Source of the DNA: Brucella sp. 21LCYQ03 | Lineage (GTDB): Bacteria > Pseudomonadota > Alphaproteobacteria > Rhizobiales > Rhizobiaceae | Length of the DNA stretch: 64,000 bases | Direction of reading: 5' to 3' | NCBI RefSeq assembly: GCF_023554105.1 | Contig: NZ_JAMJWE010000001.1 | Location: 186,001 to 250,000, forward strand | Shown: in pieces, positions 37,460 to 46,871 of the stretch | How the letters are laid out: the number at the start of each line of letters is the position of its first letter | How positions within the stretch are numbered: the first letter of the stretch is position 1 | The notes under the pieces: generated by a model | What the model saw: only the letters and a program-made list of their open reading frames with translations | Databases searched by the model: none | Told to the model about the DNA's origin: nothing | Position numbers and translations under genes: made by a program

Positions 37460-39277
37460 ATGAGGAAAGACGTGGTATCCCAGTCAAAGCAGGATGAGCC
37501 GCAAGGTATTGATCGTCGCCTCACGAAGCCGCAAGCTGAAGTGCTGCCGGACGGCAACGATCTTTTCTCGCAAGTCCGCATGATGATGAGCGCATTCTGG
37601 GTCTCTCCAGTGCGCAATCAGCTTATTGCTCTGGGAACTGGCATATTTGCGCTGATTGTTCTGATTGCTGTTGGGCAGGTGGCGATCAATCGCTGGAATG
37701 TGCCTTTCTATAATGCGTTGTCTGATCGCAATCTGAGTGCCTTCTTCCATCAGTTGCTGATTTTCTTCGCGATTGCAGGCACGGTTCTCATTCTCAACGT
37801 GTCGCAGACTTGGCTGAACCAGATGTTCAAGCTGAAATTGCGTGACGGGTTGGCACGAGATCTCGTTGGTCAATGGTTGCAGCCGGGGCGGGCCTTCCGT
37901 TTGGCAAAGGCGGGCGAGATCGGCATTAACCCCGATCAGCGTTTGCAGGAAGATGCGCGGCACCTTGCGGAAACAACCAGCGATCTGGGCATAAACCTGC
38001 TGCAATCCACGGTTATTCTTGTAAGCTTCGTCGGTGTGCTGTGGTCGCTTTCGAGCGGCTTTGTGTTTCATGTCTGGGGTTATAGTTTTTCTATTCCCGG
38101 TTACATGGTGTGGGCGGCTGTGTTTTATGCAGGCTCCGCTTCGCTGCTTTCCTGGTTCGTGGGTCGCAGCCTCGTTAATCACAATGCGGATCGTTATGCG
38201 CGCGAGGCTGATTTCCGCTTTTCGCTGATGCGCGTGAACGAACATATTGATGCTGTGACGCTGGCGCGTGGTGAGGCAGATGAGCGTCGCAGACTGGATC
38301 GCGATCTTGACGCAGTGCTGCTCGCTATAAAGCGCATTGTTATTGCAACCACCAATCTCACATGGGTTACGGCAGGCTATGGCTGGTTTACCATTGTTGC
38401 GCCAATTCTCGTCGCAGCCCCTGTTTATTTCTCTGGTGGGCTGACATTTGGTGGCTTGATGATGGCAGTTGGCGCCTTCACGCAGGTTCATAATTCGCTG
38501 CGCTGGTTTGTCGATAACTTTGGTGCGATTGCTGACTGGCGGGCAACACTGTTGCGTGTCGCGAGCTTCCGGCAGGCGATTTTGCGTATGGATGAGATCG
38601 GCCATCTTGATCGACAGATTGCCGTTGAGAACAATACGGACGAGCAATTGACGATCGACAATCTGTCGATTGCAGCGCCAGACGGTTGTCTCAATCTCGT
38701 TGAGAAGAAAGTTGTCATTAATCCCGGTGAGCGTCTGCTCGTTACGGGTGCCACGGAATCTGAGCGTAGTATGCTTTTCCGCGCACTCGGCGGTCTATGG
38801 CCTTGGGGCAGTGGGCGGATTGGATTGCCTGCGGGCGATCGCGTGGTGTTCATTCCACATGCTCCCTATATCCCTCCGGGCAATTTGCATGATGCGGTTG
38901 TCTATCCACTCAATGCTGCTGATTTTTCAAAAAATCAGGTTGCTGAGGTTTTGAGATTGGCTGGGCTTGAGCGACTGGTACCGCAGATCGATCGTGTTGT
39001 TCGCTGGGATCGGACATTGACGGCTGATGAACAACAAAGCCTCGCTTTGGCGCGGTTGGTGCTGCAAAATCCAAGCTGGATTGTGATCGATGGTACGCTT
39101 GATGGTATGGATGAAGAGGCGCGAAAACGTGCTTATGATATTCTGGAAGGGCCGCTGAAAGCCGCTTCCGTGATCCATATTGGCAAGGGATTGGGCCATA
39201 ATGGCTTGTTTCCGACCAAGCTGCATCTTGAGATAGATTTGGACGCCACACCACTGCGCTTGCCGCATCAATCTTAA
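37460..39277 (+). CDS. ABC transporter of the YddA/ABCD type with degenerate ATPase motifs
   Basis: A 605-residue half-transporter: six-helix membrane domain of the ABC_membrane_2 (SbmA/YddA/ABCD) type at about 50-400, and a C-terminal nucleotide-binding domain. All catalytic motifs of the latter are altered: Walker A reads GATESERS at 430-437 (Lys replaced by Arg), the Q-loop FIPHAP has His for Gln, the signature is LTADEQQS at 520-527 in place of LSGGEQQR, Walker B ends IDG at 543-545 with Gly for the catalytic Glu, and the H-loop has Lys in IHIGKG. The frame is intact with normal codon use, so it is not a recent pseudogene. Start at 37460, or GTG at 37472 preceded by AGGAAA. Substrate unknown. 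Confidence 0.85.
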   Translation: MRKDVVSQSKQDEPQGIDRRLTKPQAEVLPDGNDLFSQVRMMMSAFWVSPVRNQLIALGTGIFALIVLIAVGQVAINRWNVPFYNALSDRNLSAFFHQLLIFFAIAGTVLILNVSQTWLNQMFKLKLRDGLARDLVGQWLQPGRAFRLAKAGEIGINPDQRLQEDARHLAETTSDLGINLLQSTVILVSFVGVLWSLSSGFVFHVWGYSFSIPGYMVWAAVFYAGSASLLSWFVGRSLVNHNADRYAREADFRFSLMRVNEHIDAVTLARGEADERRRLDRDLDAVLLAIKRIVIATTNLTWVTAGYGWFTIVAPILVAAPVYFSGGLTFGGLMMAVGAFTQVHNSLRWFVDNFGAIADWRATLLRVASFRQAILRMDEIGHLDRQIAVENNTDEQLTIDNLSIAAPDGCLNLVEKKVVINPGERLLVTGATESERSMLFRALGGLWPWGSGRIGLPAGDRVVFIPHAPYIPPGNLHDAVVYPLNAADFSKNQVAEVLRLAGLERLVPQIDRVVRWDRTLTADEQQSLALARLVLQNPSWIVIDGTLDGMDEEARKRAYDILEGPLKAASVIHIGKGLGHNGLFPTKLHLEIDLDATPLRLPHQS

Positions 39278-39293
39278 AGCAAGAGCTGAAACT

Positions 39294-39327
39294 AAAAAGG
39301 CCGCAGATTTTCATCTGCGGCCTTTTT
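39294..39327. terminator. Bidirectional terminator ABC gene / carB
   Basis: AAAAAGGCCGCAGAT-tttc-ATCTGCGGCCTTTTT, perfect 15-bp arms between convergent genes. Confidence 0.95.
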
Positions 39328-39345
39328 AAATTGCTCATGTGAAGC

Positions 39346-42300
39346 TTATGCGCGGAAGTAATCCTGAAGCGGACGAACTTCCATCGAACCAGCCTTGAGT
39401 GCGGCAATAGCTTCTGCGGCAGCTTCTGCACCAGCCATGGTGGTGTAATAAGGCAGCTTCTGCATCAAGGTTGCGCGGCGGATCGACTTGCTATCCGAAA
39501 CAGCGCTCGCGCTGTCGGTCGTGTTGAAGACCAGATGGATCTGACGATTGCGGATCGCATCTTCAACATGCGGACGGCCTTCGATGACCTTGTTGATCTT
39601 GACCGCTTCGACGCCATTGGCTTCGAGAAACTGCTGCGTGCCGCCGGTTGCCATGACCTTAAAGCCAATGCTTGCCAGCTTGCGGACCGGACCGAGAACA
39701 CGTTCTTTGTCCTCATCACGAACCGACACGAAAACCGTACCTTCACGTGGAAGCTCTACACCTGCGCCGAGCTGCGCCTTAGCGAATGCCAGTGCGTAAT
39801 CGTAGTCGAGGCCCATGACTTCGCCGGTCGAGCGCATTTCTGGTCCGAGCAATGTGTCAACACCGGGGAAGCGCGCGAATGGGAACACGGCTTCCTTAAC
39901 CGCGATGTGCGGACGAGCGCTTGACTGTGGCTTGCCGCCATAGGCGTTGATCGCCTCTTCAAGGCTTTCGCCAGCCATGATGCGTGCTGCAACCTTGGCA
40001 ATTGGCGTGCCAATAGTTTTTGCGACGAACGGAACAGTACGCGATGCGCGTGGGTTCACTTCAAGAATGAAGATTTCATCATCCTTGATGGCGAACTGCA
40101 CGTTCATCAAGCCGCCGACATTGAGCGCCTTTGCAAGCAAGGCTGTCTGGCGTTCCAGTTCAGCGACGATTGTTGGCGAAAGCGTATGCACTGGCAGCGA
40201 GCAGGCGCTGTCGCCGGAGTGAATGCCAGCTTCTTCGATATGCTCCATTATGCCGGAAACATAGCTGGCCTTGCCATCGCAAAGGCAATCAACGTCCACT
40301 TCGATAGCCTGTGTGAGGTATGTATCGAACAGAAGCGGGTTCTTGCCGAGAAGCGTGTTGATCTGGCCGGTCTTGTCGTTCGGATACTTAGCCTTGATGT
40401 CTTCTGGCACCAGTTCAGGAACGGTGTCGAGAAGATAGGTCTGCAAGCCGCGCTCGTCGTGAATGATCTGCATGGCACGGCCACCCAGAACGTAAGACGG
40501 ACGCACAACCAACGGGAAGCCAAGGTCAGCAACAATCAGGCGAGCCTGTTCAACCGAATAGGCGATGCCGTTCTTTGGCTGATTGAGACCGAGCTTGATG
40601 AGAAGCTTCTGGAAGCGGTCACGGTCTTCTGCAAGATCGATAGCATCTGGCGACGTGCCAAGGATCGGAATGCCAGCCTTTTCCAGTGCATTTGCAAGCT
40701 TGAGTGGTGTCTGGCCACCGAACTGAACGATCACGCCATGAAGCGTGCCTTTTTCTTGCTCAACGCGCAGGATTTCCAGCACGTCTTCAGCAGTTAGCGG
40801 CTCAAAGTAGAGACGATCCGAGGTGTCGTAATCGGTGGAAACGGTTTCCGGATTACAGTTGATCATGATGGCTTCATAATCAGCATCATTGAGCGCGAAG
40901 GCCGCATGGCAGCAGCAATAATCGAACTCGATGCCCTGACCGATACGGTTTGGGCCGCCGCCGAGAATGACAACCTTCTTGCGATCCGAAACTTCTGCTT
41001 CCGAACGCGGCTGACCAACGAAAGGTGTTTCGTAGGTCGAGTACATATAGGCAGTTGGCGAAGCAAATTCCGCAGCGCATGTGTCGATGCGCTTGTAAAC
41101 TGGATGCACATCCAGCTCGTTACGCAGCTTTGCAACGTCTTCAGCGTCCTTGCCGATAAGGCTTGCAAGGCGTGCATCAGAGAAGCCCATGGCTTTGAGC
41201 ATACGCAAGTTTTCTGCGTCCTGCGGCAGACCGTGTTCACGGACGCGTGCTTCCGTTAGGACGATCTCTTCCATCTGTTCAAGGAACCATGGATCGATCT
41301 TCGATACATCGTGGATTTGTTCAGTGGTCAGGCCAAGGCGCATTGCCTGTGCAACCATACGAAGACGGTCCGGCGTTGGTGTGCCGATGGCAGCGCGGAT
41401 TGCGTTCTTTTCGTCGCCTTCTTCAATGTTCGGAATCGCGATTTCATCAAGGCCGGTGAGGCCGGTTTCAAGACCGCGCAGTGCTTTCTGTAAGCTTTCC
41501 TGAAAAGTACGGCCAATGGCCATAACTTCACCGACCGACTTCATGGCGGTGGTCAGGATTGGCGAAGAGCCCGGGAATTTTTCAAAGGCAAAGCGTGGGA
41601 TCTTAGTGACGACATAGTCAATCGATGGTTCAAACGAAGCCGGTGTCGCGCCGCCGGTGATGTCGTTGTCCAACTCGTCCAGCGTGTAACCAACTGCAAG
41701 CTTGGCTGCGACCTTGGCAATCGGGAAGCCGGTTGCCTTCGACGCAAGAGCCGACGAACGCGATACGCGTGGGTTCATTTCGATGACGATCATGCGGCCA
41801 TTGGCTGGATTGATCGCGAACTGAACATTCGAACCACCGGTTTCAACGCCGATCTCGCGCAGCACCGCAATCGAGGCGTTACGCATGATCTGATATTCTT
41901 TGTCGGTCAGCGTCAAAGCAGGGGCTACGGTAATCGAGTCGCCCGTATGCACGCCCATCGGATCAAGGTTTTCGATGGAGCAGATGATGATGCAGTTATC
42001 CGCCTTATCGCGGACGACTTCCATTTCATATTCTTTCCAGCCCAGAACCGATTCTTCGATCAGCACTTCGGTGGTTGGCGACGCATCAAGGCCGCGTTCG
42101 ATGATCTCGAAAAATTCCTGACGGTTATAGGCAATGCCGCCGCCGGTGCCGCCGAGCGTGAAGCTCGGGCGGATGATCGCTGGAAGGCCAACATAATCCA
42201 TCGCCTGCGCAGCCTTTGCAAGCGCATGGCTCATATAGCGCTGCTTGCGTTCAACTTCGCCGAGCTGCCATTCGGTTTCGAGCTTGTCGAGCGCCTTGTC

Positions 42301-42834
42301 GAGGTCGTCACCTGAATATTGCGACTTCACTTCGTTGCGCTTGGCTTCGTGACGCTTGCGGTCTTCGTCTTTTATTTCGGTCGCGTTCGCCAGCATGGAA
42401 TTCGGCGTATCAAGGCCGATCTTGTCCATGGCTTCACGGAAAAGCGCGCGGTCTTCCGCCTTGTCGATGGCTTCAGCGTGCGCGCCGATCATCTCAACAT
42501 TGTAGCGCTCAAGAACGCCCATGCGGCGGAGCGACAATGCGGTGTTGAGCGCGGTCTGGCCGCCCATGGTTGGCAGCAGCGCGTCCGGGCGTTCCTTGGC
42601 GATGATTTTAGCGACAACTTCAGGGGTGATAGGCTCGATATAGGTCGCATCTGCCAGATCCGGATCGGTCATGATCGTGGCCGGATTGGAGTTGACGAGG
42701 ATGATGCGGTAGCCTTCCTCTTTCAGCGCCTTACAAGCTTGCGTGCCGGAGTAATCGAACTCGCAAGCTTGACCGATAACAATTGGGCCCGCGCCGATGA
42801 TCAGGATGGACTTGATATCTGTACGTTTCGGCAT
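39346..42834 (-). CDS. carB: Carbamoyl-phosphate synthase large subunit
   Basis: The 1162-residue large subunit that makes carbamoyl phosphate from bicarbonate, two ATP and ammonia supplied by CarA, for pyrimidines and arginine. The two homologous ATP-grasp halves start [20 protein letters not shown] and [19 protein letters not shown]; each has its glycine-rich loop and metal-binding [17 protein letters not shown] and [17 protein letters not shown]. The C-terminal allosteric MGS domain ends before DYFRA. It is longer than the E. coli protein by about 90, with an inserted charged segment near 150-200 typical of Rhizobiales. carA is close but separated by an opposing metallopeptidase gene. Confidence 0.97.
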   Translation of the reverse strand: MPKRTDIKSILIIGAGPIVIGQACEFDYSGTQACKALKEEGYRIILVNSNPATIMTDPDLADATYIEPITPEVVAKIIAKERPDALLPTMGGQTALNTALSLRRMGVLERYNVEMIGAHAEAIDKAEDRALFREAMDKIGLDTPNSMLANATEIKDEDRKRHEAKRNEVKSQYSGDDLDKALDKLETEWQLGEVERKQRYMSHALAKAAQAMDYVGLPAIIRPSFTLGGTGGGIAYNRQEFFEIIERGLDASPTTEVLIEESVLGWKEYEMEVVRDKADNCIIICSIENLDPMGVHTGDSITVAPALTLTDKEYQIMRNASIAVLREIGVETGGSNVQFAINPANGRMIVIEMNPRVSRSSALASKATGFPIAKVAAKLAVGYTLDELDNDITGGATPASFEPSIDYVVTKIPRFAFEKFPGSSPILTTAMKSVGEVMAIGRTFQESLQKALRGLETGLTGLDEIAIPNIEEGDEKNAIRAAIGTPTPDRLRMVAQAMRLGLTTEQIHDVSKIDPWFLEQMEEIVLTEARVREHGLPQDAENLRMLKAMGFSDARLASLIGKDAEDVAKLRNELDVHPVYKRIDTCAAEFASPTAYMYSTYETPFVGQPRSEAEVSDRKKVVILGGGPNRIGQGIEFDYCCCHAAFALNDADYEAIMINCNPETVSTDYDTSDRLYFEPLTAEDVLEILRVEQEKGTLHGVIVQFGGQTPLKLANALEKAGIPILGTSPDAIDLAEDRDRFQKLLIKLGLNQPKNGIAYSVEQARLIVADLGFPLVVRPSYVLGGRAMQIIHDERGLQTYLLDTVPELVPEDIKAKYPNDKTGQINTLLGKNPLLFDTYLTQAIEVDVDCLCDGKASYVSGIMEHIEEAGIHSGDSACSLPVHTLSPTIVAELERQTALLAKALNVGGLMNVQFAIKDDEIFILEVNPRASRTVPFVAKTIGTPIAKVAARIMAGESLEEAINAYGGKPQSSARPHIAVKEAVFPFARFPGVDTLLGPEMRSTGEVMGLDYDYALAFAKAQLGAGVELPREGTVFVSVRDEDKERVLGPVRKLASIGFKVMATGGTQQFLEANGVEAVKINKVIEGRPHVEDAIRNRQIHLVFNTTDSASAVSDSKSIRRATLMQKLPYYTTMAGAEAAAEAIAALKAGSMEVRPLQDYFRA

Positions 42835-43179
42835 GGGGGCGTATCCTTGTTCTTAGCCTGCCAGAAAAGCCCGCGCGGATTTCCGGCGGGTTGGCAGAAG
42901 TATATTCTTTGGGCTAAGTGGGCCTTATAGGCAATGATGAGCCAAAGCGGAACCCCACAAATGCCCTTATTTCAAAGAAAATGCGGGCATTCACCAAAAC
43001 TTATGGGCAAGCTTGGTTGTAATGCTGGTTTGTAGACGCATTTGTTGCATATGCGTCTTTGTTTATGATTCATGCGCATTTACTTTTTGTGTTGCTGTAC
43101 CAACTGTTTGTGCGACAATTGTAAGCATTAGTTTGGTGTCACTGTTCACAGGTGGCATGCGGTGAAGGGGAGTTGGTCC
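42835..43179. other. Divergent region carB / metallopeptidase with inverted repeats
   Basis: 345 bases, gene-free. Two perfect inverted repeats are visible: AATGCCC / GGGCATT at 42960-42991 and AGACGCA / TGCGTCT at 43034-43058 (11-base spacer). They may be operators or leader hairpins for the divergent genes. Small frames here have no support. Confidence 0.4.
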
Positions 43180-44085
43180 ATGCGTTGGCAAGGCCGTAGA
43201 CAAAGCGATAATGTCGAAGACGTACGTGGACAACAGAGCGGAGGCGGAGGCTTTCGCGGTGGTGGCATGGGCGGTGGTCCCGGTTTTCGCATCATGCGTG
43301 GCGGTGGGCTTTCCGGTATTCTCATTCTTGTTGTAATGTTCTTTGTGCTGAAGGCTGTAGGTATTGATCCGCTGCCATTTTTGTTTGGTGATGGCAGCAT
43401 TAACCCGACCCAGACCTCGCAGCAGAGCACTGGCGGCAAGGTTGCCAATGACGAGGCGACGCAGTTTGCGCGCACCATTCTGGCGGAAACCGAAGACACA
43501 TGGAGCGGCATTTTTCAGTCGCGCGGACAAACCTATGCACCGCCGACCATGGTTCTGTTTTCCAATGGCGTGCGCTCTGCTTGTGGCATGGCATCGTCTG
43601 CTTCGGGACCATTCTACTGCCCCGGCGATAAAAAGCTTTATATCGACCTGACTTTCTTCAATGAGCTTGCAACCAAGTTTGGCGCATCAGGTGACTTCGC
43701 CAATGCTTATGTGATTGCGCATGAAGTCGGGCACCATGTGCAGAACCTTCTTGGTATCTTGCCACGCTTTAATCAGATGCGTCAGCAGATGAATGAAGCG
43801 CAAGCCAATCAGATGTCAGTGCGTGTTGAGTTGCAGGCAGACTGCTTTGCGGGTGTCTGGGGCTATTACACCGATCAGAAGGGCATTCTGGAGGCCGGTG
43901 ATCTGGAAGAAGCGATTAATGCCGCGCATCAGATTGGTGATGATACGCTGCAGAAGCGTTCTCAGGGTTATGTCGTTCCTGAAAGCTTCAATCACGGCAC
44001 ATCCGCACAACGTGCCAAATGGTTCCAGCGCGGTTTTGATAGCGGGAAGATTGATTCCTGCGATACGTTCAGCGGCGATATTTGA
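43180..44085 (+). CDS. Neutral zinc metallopeptidase, YpfJ family
   Basis: A 301-residue membrane-anchored putative zinc protease (PF04228 family). After a charged, Gly-rich N-terminus (QSGGGGFRGGGMGGGPGF) there is one membrane helix (GLSGILILVVMFFVLKAVG), then a periplasmic domain with the zinc motif VIAHEVGHHVQNLLG (HEVGHH) and a downstream LQADCFAGVWGYY with the third ligand candidate. The start at 43180 has GGAG seven bases upstream; a GTG six codons earlier is less likely. It lies between carB and carA but on the other strand, so it is not part of a car operon. Substrate unknown. Confidence 0.88.
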   Translation: MRWQGRRQSDNVEDVRGQQSGGGGFRGGGMGGGPGFRIMRGGGLSGILILVVMFFVLKAVGIDPLPFLFGDGSINPTQTSQQSTGGKVANDEATQFARTILAETEDTWSGIFQSRGQTYAPPTMVLFSNGVRSACGMASSASGPFYCPGDKKLYIDLTFFNELATKFGASGDFANAYVIAHEVGHHVQNLLGILPRFNQMRQQMNEAQANQMSVRVELQADCFAGVWGYYTDQKGILEAGDLEEAINAAHQIGDDTLQKRSQGYVVPESFNHGTSAQRAKWFQRGFDSGKIDSCDTFSGDI

Positions 44086-44109
44086 TCGCTGCGATAAATA
44101 TGGACAAAG

Positions 44110-44139
44110 AAAAAGCCGGGATTTTATCCCGGCTTTTTT
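44110..44139. terminator. Bidirectional terminator metallopeptidase / carA
   Basis: AAAAAGCCGGGAT-ttt-ATCCCGGCTTTTTT between convergent genes. Confidence 0.95.
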
Positions 44140-44149
44140 GTTTTTAGCT

Positions 44150-45373
44150 TTATGCAGCTTCTTCGCGTTCTGGAAGAAGGGCTTCGCCCTTGTTTTCGCG
44201 GATCAGGTTGATGAACCGGCGGAACAAATAGTGGCTGTCCTGTGGGCCCGGCGAAGCTTCCGGGTGATGCTGCACGGAGAAGACAGGCTTTCCGATAACG
44301 CGCAAGCCGCAATTGGTGCCGTCAAATAGCGATACATGCGTTTCTTCGACATGGTCTGGCAGGCTGTCGGAATCAACCGCGAAGCCGTGGTTCATCGAAA
44401 CGATTTCAACCTTGCCAGTGGTGTAATCCTTGACCGGATGGTTCGCGCCATGATGGCCCTGATGCATCTTTTCGGTTTTTCCGCCGAGTGCGAGAGCCAA
44501 CATCTGATGACCCAAGCAGATACCGAAAACAGGCAATTCGCTATCAACCAGCTTCTGAATGGTTGGCACTGCATATTCGCCTGTTGCAGCAGGATCGCCG
44601 GGGCCATTCGACAGGAAAATACCGTCTGGATTGTAGGCCAGCACGTCTTCTGCAGTGGCCGTTGCAGGCAGAACGGTGACTTTCGCGCCAAGGCCCGAAA
44701 GCAGACGCAGAATGTTGCGCTTTACACCGAAGTCGAGTGCAACGACATGATACTGGGCGTCGCCCTGTTCGCCATAGCCTTCACCGAGCGCCCATGGGGT
44801 CTGATCCCAGGTCTGGCTCTGGCCGATGGTGACGTCTTTTGCGAGGTCGAGGTTTTCAAGGCCGCTCCAGTTCGCAGCGCGAGCCTTCAATGCTTCGATG
44901 TCAAACTTGCCTTCCGGGTCATGCGCGATGACAGCATTCTGTGCGCCACGCTCGCGGATGAGCGAGGTGAGCGCGCGGGTATCAATGCCGGTCAATGCGA
45001 TAACGCCGCGGCTTTTCAGCCATGCGTCCAGATGTTCGGAAGCGCGGAAATTGGATGGGCTTGTGATGTCTGCCTTGAAGATCGCGCCGACTGCACCGTG
45101 GCGATTGGCTGGTGTCAGGTCTTCAATGTCTTCTGCGTTTGCGCCGACATTGCCGATATGCGGGAAGGTGAAGGTGACAATCTGGCCTGCATAGGATGGG
45201 TCGGTCAGTATTTCTTCATAGCCGGTGAGGGCGGTATTGAAGACGACTTCCGCCTCAATCGCGCCGGTTGCACCAACGCCCTGACCTTCGATGACGGTGC
45301 CATCGGCCAGCACCAGAACGGCGGTTCGCTTGGCAATTGTCCAGGGTGCTGTGTTCGATGGGGATTCGGTCAT
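44150..45373 (-). CDS. carA: Carbamoyl-phosphate synthase small subunit
   Basis: The 407-residue glutaminase subunit that feeds ammonia to CarB. The N-terminal domain begins near [20 protein letters not shown] with the conserved [17 protein letters not shown]; the class I glutaminase domain carries the nucleophile Cys in [16 protein letters not shown] and the His-Glu pair in [14 protein letters not shown]. The ATG at 45373 has GGAG eight bases upstream; a GTG three codons before is possible. It is divergent from the yqeY-like gene. Aspartate from aatA and PRPP from prs feed the same pyrimidine pathway. Confidence 0.97.
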   Translation of the reverse strand: MTESPSNTAPWTIAKRTAVLVLADGTVIEGQGVGATGAIEAEVVFNTALTGYEEILTDPSYAGQIVTFTFPHIGNVGANAEDIEDLTPANRHGAVGAIFKADITSPSNFRASEHLDAWLKSRGVIALTGIDTRALTSLIRERGAQNAVIAHDPEGKFDIEALKARAANWSGLENLDLAKDVTIGQSQTWDQTPWALGEGYGEQGDAQYHVVALDFGVKRNILRLLSGLGAKVTVLPATATAEDVLAYNPDGIFLSNGPGDPAATGEYAVPTIQKLVDSELPVFGICLGHQMLALALGGKTEKMHQGHHGANHPVKDYTTGKVEIVSMNHGFAVDSDSLPDHVEETHVSLFDGTNCGLRVIGKPVFSVQHHPEASPGPQDSHYLFRRFINLIRENKGEALLPEREEAA

Positions 45374-45719
45374 GGCGTGCACTCCTGCGTGGTTTCGCGC
45401 TGCCGTCTGGCGCGCGTTTTCGGTTTATCAGTCATGCGGCATGTATCCGTGTTTCAGCCGCTCAAGACTGAGCAACTTGAACACCGATGTTTTCGGGGCC
45501 ATATATGCGCCAAAAAGCAGCGGGGATTAAACTTCCCGCCGTGAGCACATGCCGATGTCCTGCTAAGCTTTGAGCAATAGAGAAACTTGCACTCCGGGTC
45601 AATTGCCAGAATGCAAGCTTTTCATGAAATGTCGGATTTGAGCGTGTCATTGCTTATGCCCCTGCTTTCAGACTAGAAGCAGTTTTAACCGAACAATTTA
45701 CAGATATTAGGAGACACCT
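45374..45719. other. Divergent region carA / yqeY
   Basis: 346 bases, gene-free, presumably holding both promoters and the carA leader. I saw no pyrimidine attenuator with a T-run or other strong structure. The YqeY start is preceded by TAGGAGACACCT. Confidence 0.35.
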
Positions 45720-46172
45720 ATGCTGCGCCAAGAGATTTCTGATGCAATGACCGCCGCTATGAAGGCGCAGGATAAGCTTCGCTTGTCCACACTGCGTCTG
45801 ATCATGGCTGCGGTGAAGGATCGCGATATTGCCAATCGCGGTGCGGGAAAAGATCCCGTTGGCGACGAAGAACTGCTTGGCATTCTTGGCAAGATGGTCA
45901 AGCAGCGCGAAGAATCCGCTCGCATCTATGAAGAAGGCAACCGCATCGAATTGGCTGAAGGTGAGCGTGCTGAAATTGCGATCATCAGCGATTTTTTGCC
46001 AGTTCAGATGAGTGATGACGAAGCCAAAGCGGCTTGTGAAGCTGTTATTGCTGATATTGGCGCGAGCGGCTTGCGCGATATGGGCAAGGTTATGGCAGCT
46101 CTTAAAGAGCGCTATGCAGGCCAGATGGATTTCACCAAAGCGAGTGCGCTGGTGAAAACGCTGCTGCAATAA
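45720..46172 (+). CDS. GatB/YqeY domain protein
   Basis: A 150-residue protein of the YqeY family, related to the C-terminal tRNA-binding domain of the amidotransferase subunit GatB. Features are LRQEISDAMTAAMKAQDKLR, LSTLRLIMAAVKDRDIANRG and a GLRDMGKVMAALKERYAGQM block with the usual Lys/Asp pattern. The family may bind tRNA or assist amidotransferase, but the role is not established. It stands divergent to carA, the usual alphaproteobacterial context, and dnaG-rpoD follow farther downstream, as is common. Confidence 0.92.
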   Translation: MLRQEISDAMTAAMKAQDKLRLSTLRLIMAAVKDRDIANRGAGKDPVGDEELLGILGKMVKQREESARIYEEGNRIELAEGERAEIAIISDFLPVQMSDDEAKAACEAVIADIGASGLRDMGKVMAALKERYAGQMDFTKASALVKTLLQ

Positions 46173-46367
46173 GCCGCTCAAAAGAGTTTTTGGTGGTCAG
46201 TTGCTTTTGTGAACTATCAAATACAAGCAGACATTCATGTCTGCTTACATGAGTTTACAGAAATTTTGCGCATTTTAGATTGCTGTAAATATCTTCCTGA
46301 AGCATTCTGATCGTTCACTCGTGAGATTTTTGCCAAGCAAGGCCAAACGAAGATCGGATGAACGGCC

Positions 46368-46796
46368 ATGGAAACAAATCAACTTCATCGTGGTCGGCTC
46401 ATCGACCATATTCAGCTTGTCGTCCGCGACTTAAAGGCCAGTCAAGAGTTTTACACGGCGGTGCTGGCCGTGTTGGATATTCCTATCAATACGACATCTG
46501 ATGGCTACTTCTGGGCTGATGAACTTGTAGTTTCGTCGGCAGATAGTCCGGCAGCGCTTGGCGTTTTAACAGGACGGCATCATCTGGCGTTTCAGGCAAA
46601 AGATCGTGCGACCGTGGATGTGTTCTATCGTGCCGCACTGGATAATGGCGGACAGGATAATGGTGCCCCCGGCGAGCGTCCGTATCATCCTGATTATTAT
46701 GCAGCTTTTGTTCTCGATCCCGATGGCAATAATATTGAGGCCGTGTTCCATGGTGAAGCACGGCGTAGCGCACCTTCAGTGGTGATCGATTTCTAA
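46368..46796 (+). CDS. VOC-family (glyoxalase/dioxygenase fold) protein
   Basis: A 142-residue single-chain vicinal-oxygen-chelate protein. Two beta-alpha-beta-beta-beta modules: the first from IDHIQLVVRDLKASQEFYT, the second from HHLAFQAKDRATVDVFYRAA, ending DPDGNNIEAVFHGEA. Candidate metal ligands are His in IDHI, His in HHLAF and Glu in NNIEAVF. The activity (glyoxalase I-like, fosfomycin resistance-like or dioxygenase) cannot be fixed from this. No operon partner is obvious; a terminator follows. Confidence 0.85.
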   Translation: METNQLHRGRLIDHIQLVVRDLKASQEFYTAVLAVLDIPINTTSDGYFWADELVVSSADSPAALGVLTGRHHLAFQAKDRATVDVFYRAALDNGGQDNGAPGERPYHPDYYAAFVLDPDGNNIEAVFHGEARRSAPSVVIDF

Positions 46797-46836
46797 CGCC
46801 ATCGCTTCATTGGTCAGATGCAATCATGTTTTGTGC

Positions 46837-46871
46837 GCTCAGAAAGGCCGTCAACTTTCTGAGCATTTTTT
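46837..46871 (+). terminator. Terminator after the VOC gene
   Basis: GCTCAGAAAG pairs with CTTTCTGAGC around an eight-base loop, followed by ATTTTTT; its T-run touches the stop codon of the convergent gene. Confidence 0.85.

Noticed and set aside
37484-38647. 387-codon open frame opposite the ABC transporter gene
   Set aside because: Antisense shadow; composition and absence of start signals speak against it. The plus-strand product has clear transporter helices.
44336-45544. 402-codon open frame opposite carA
   Set aside because: Antisense shadow of carA; Cys/Trp-rich composition unlike a real protein of this genome.
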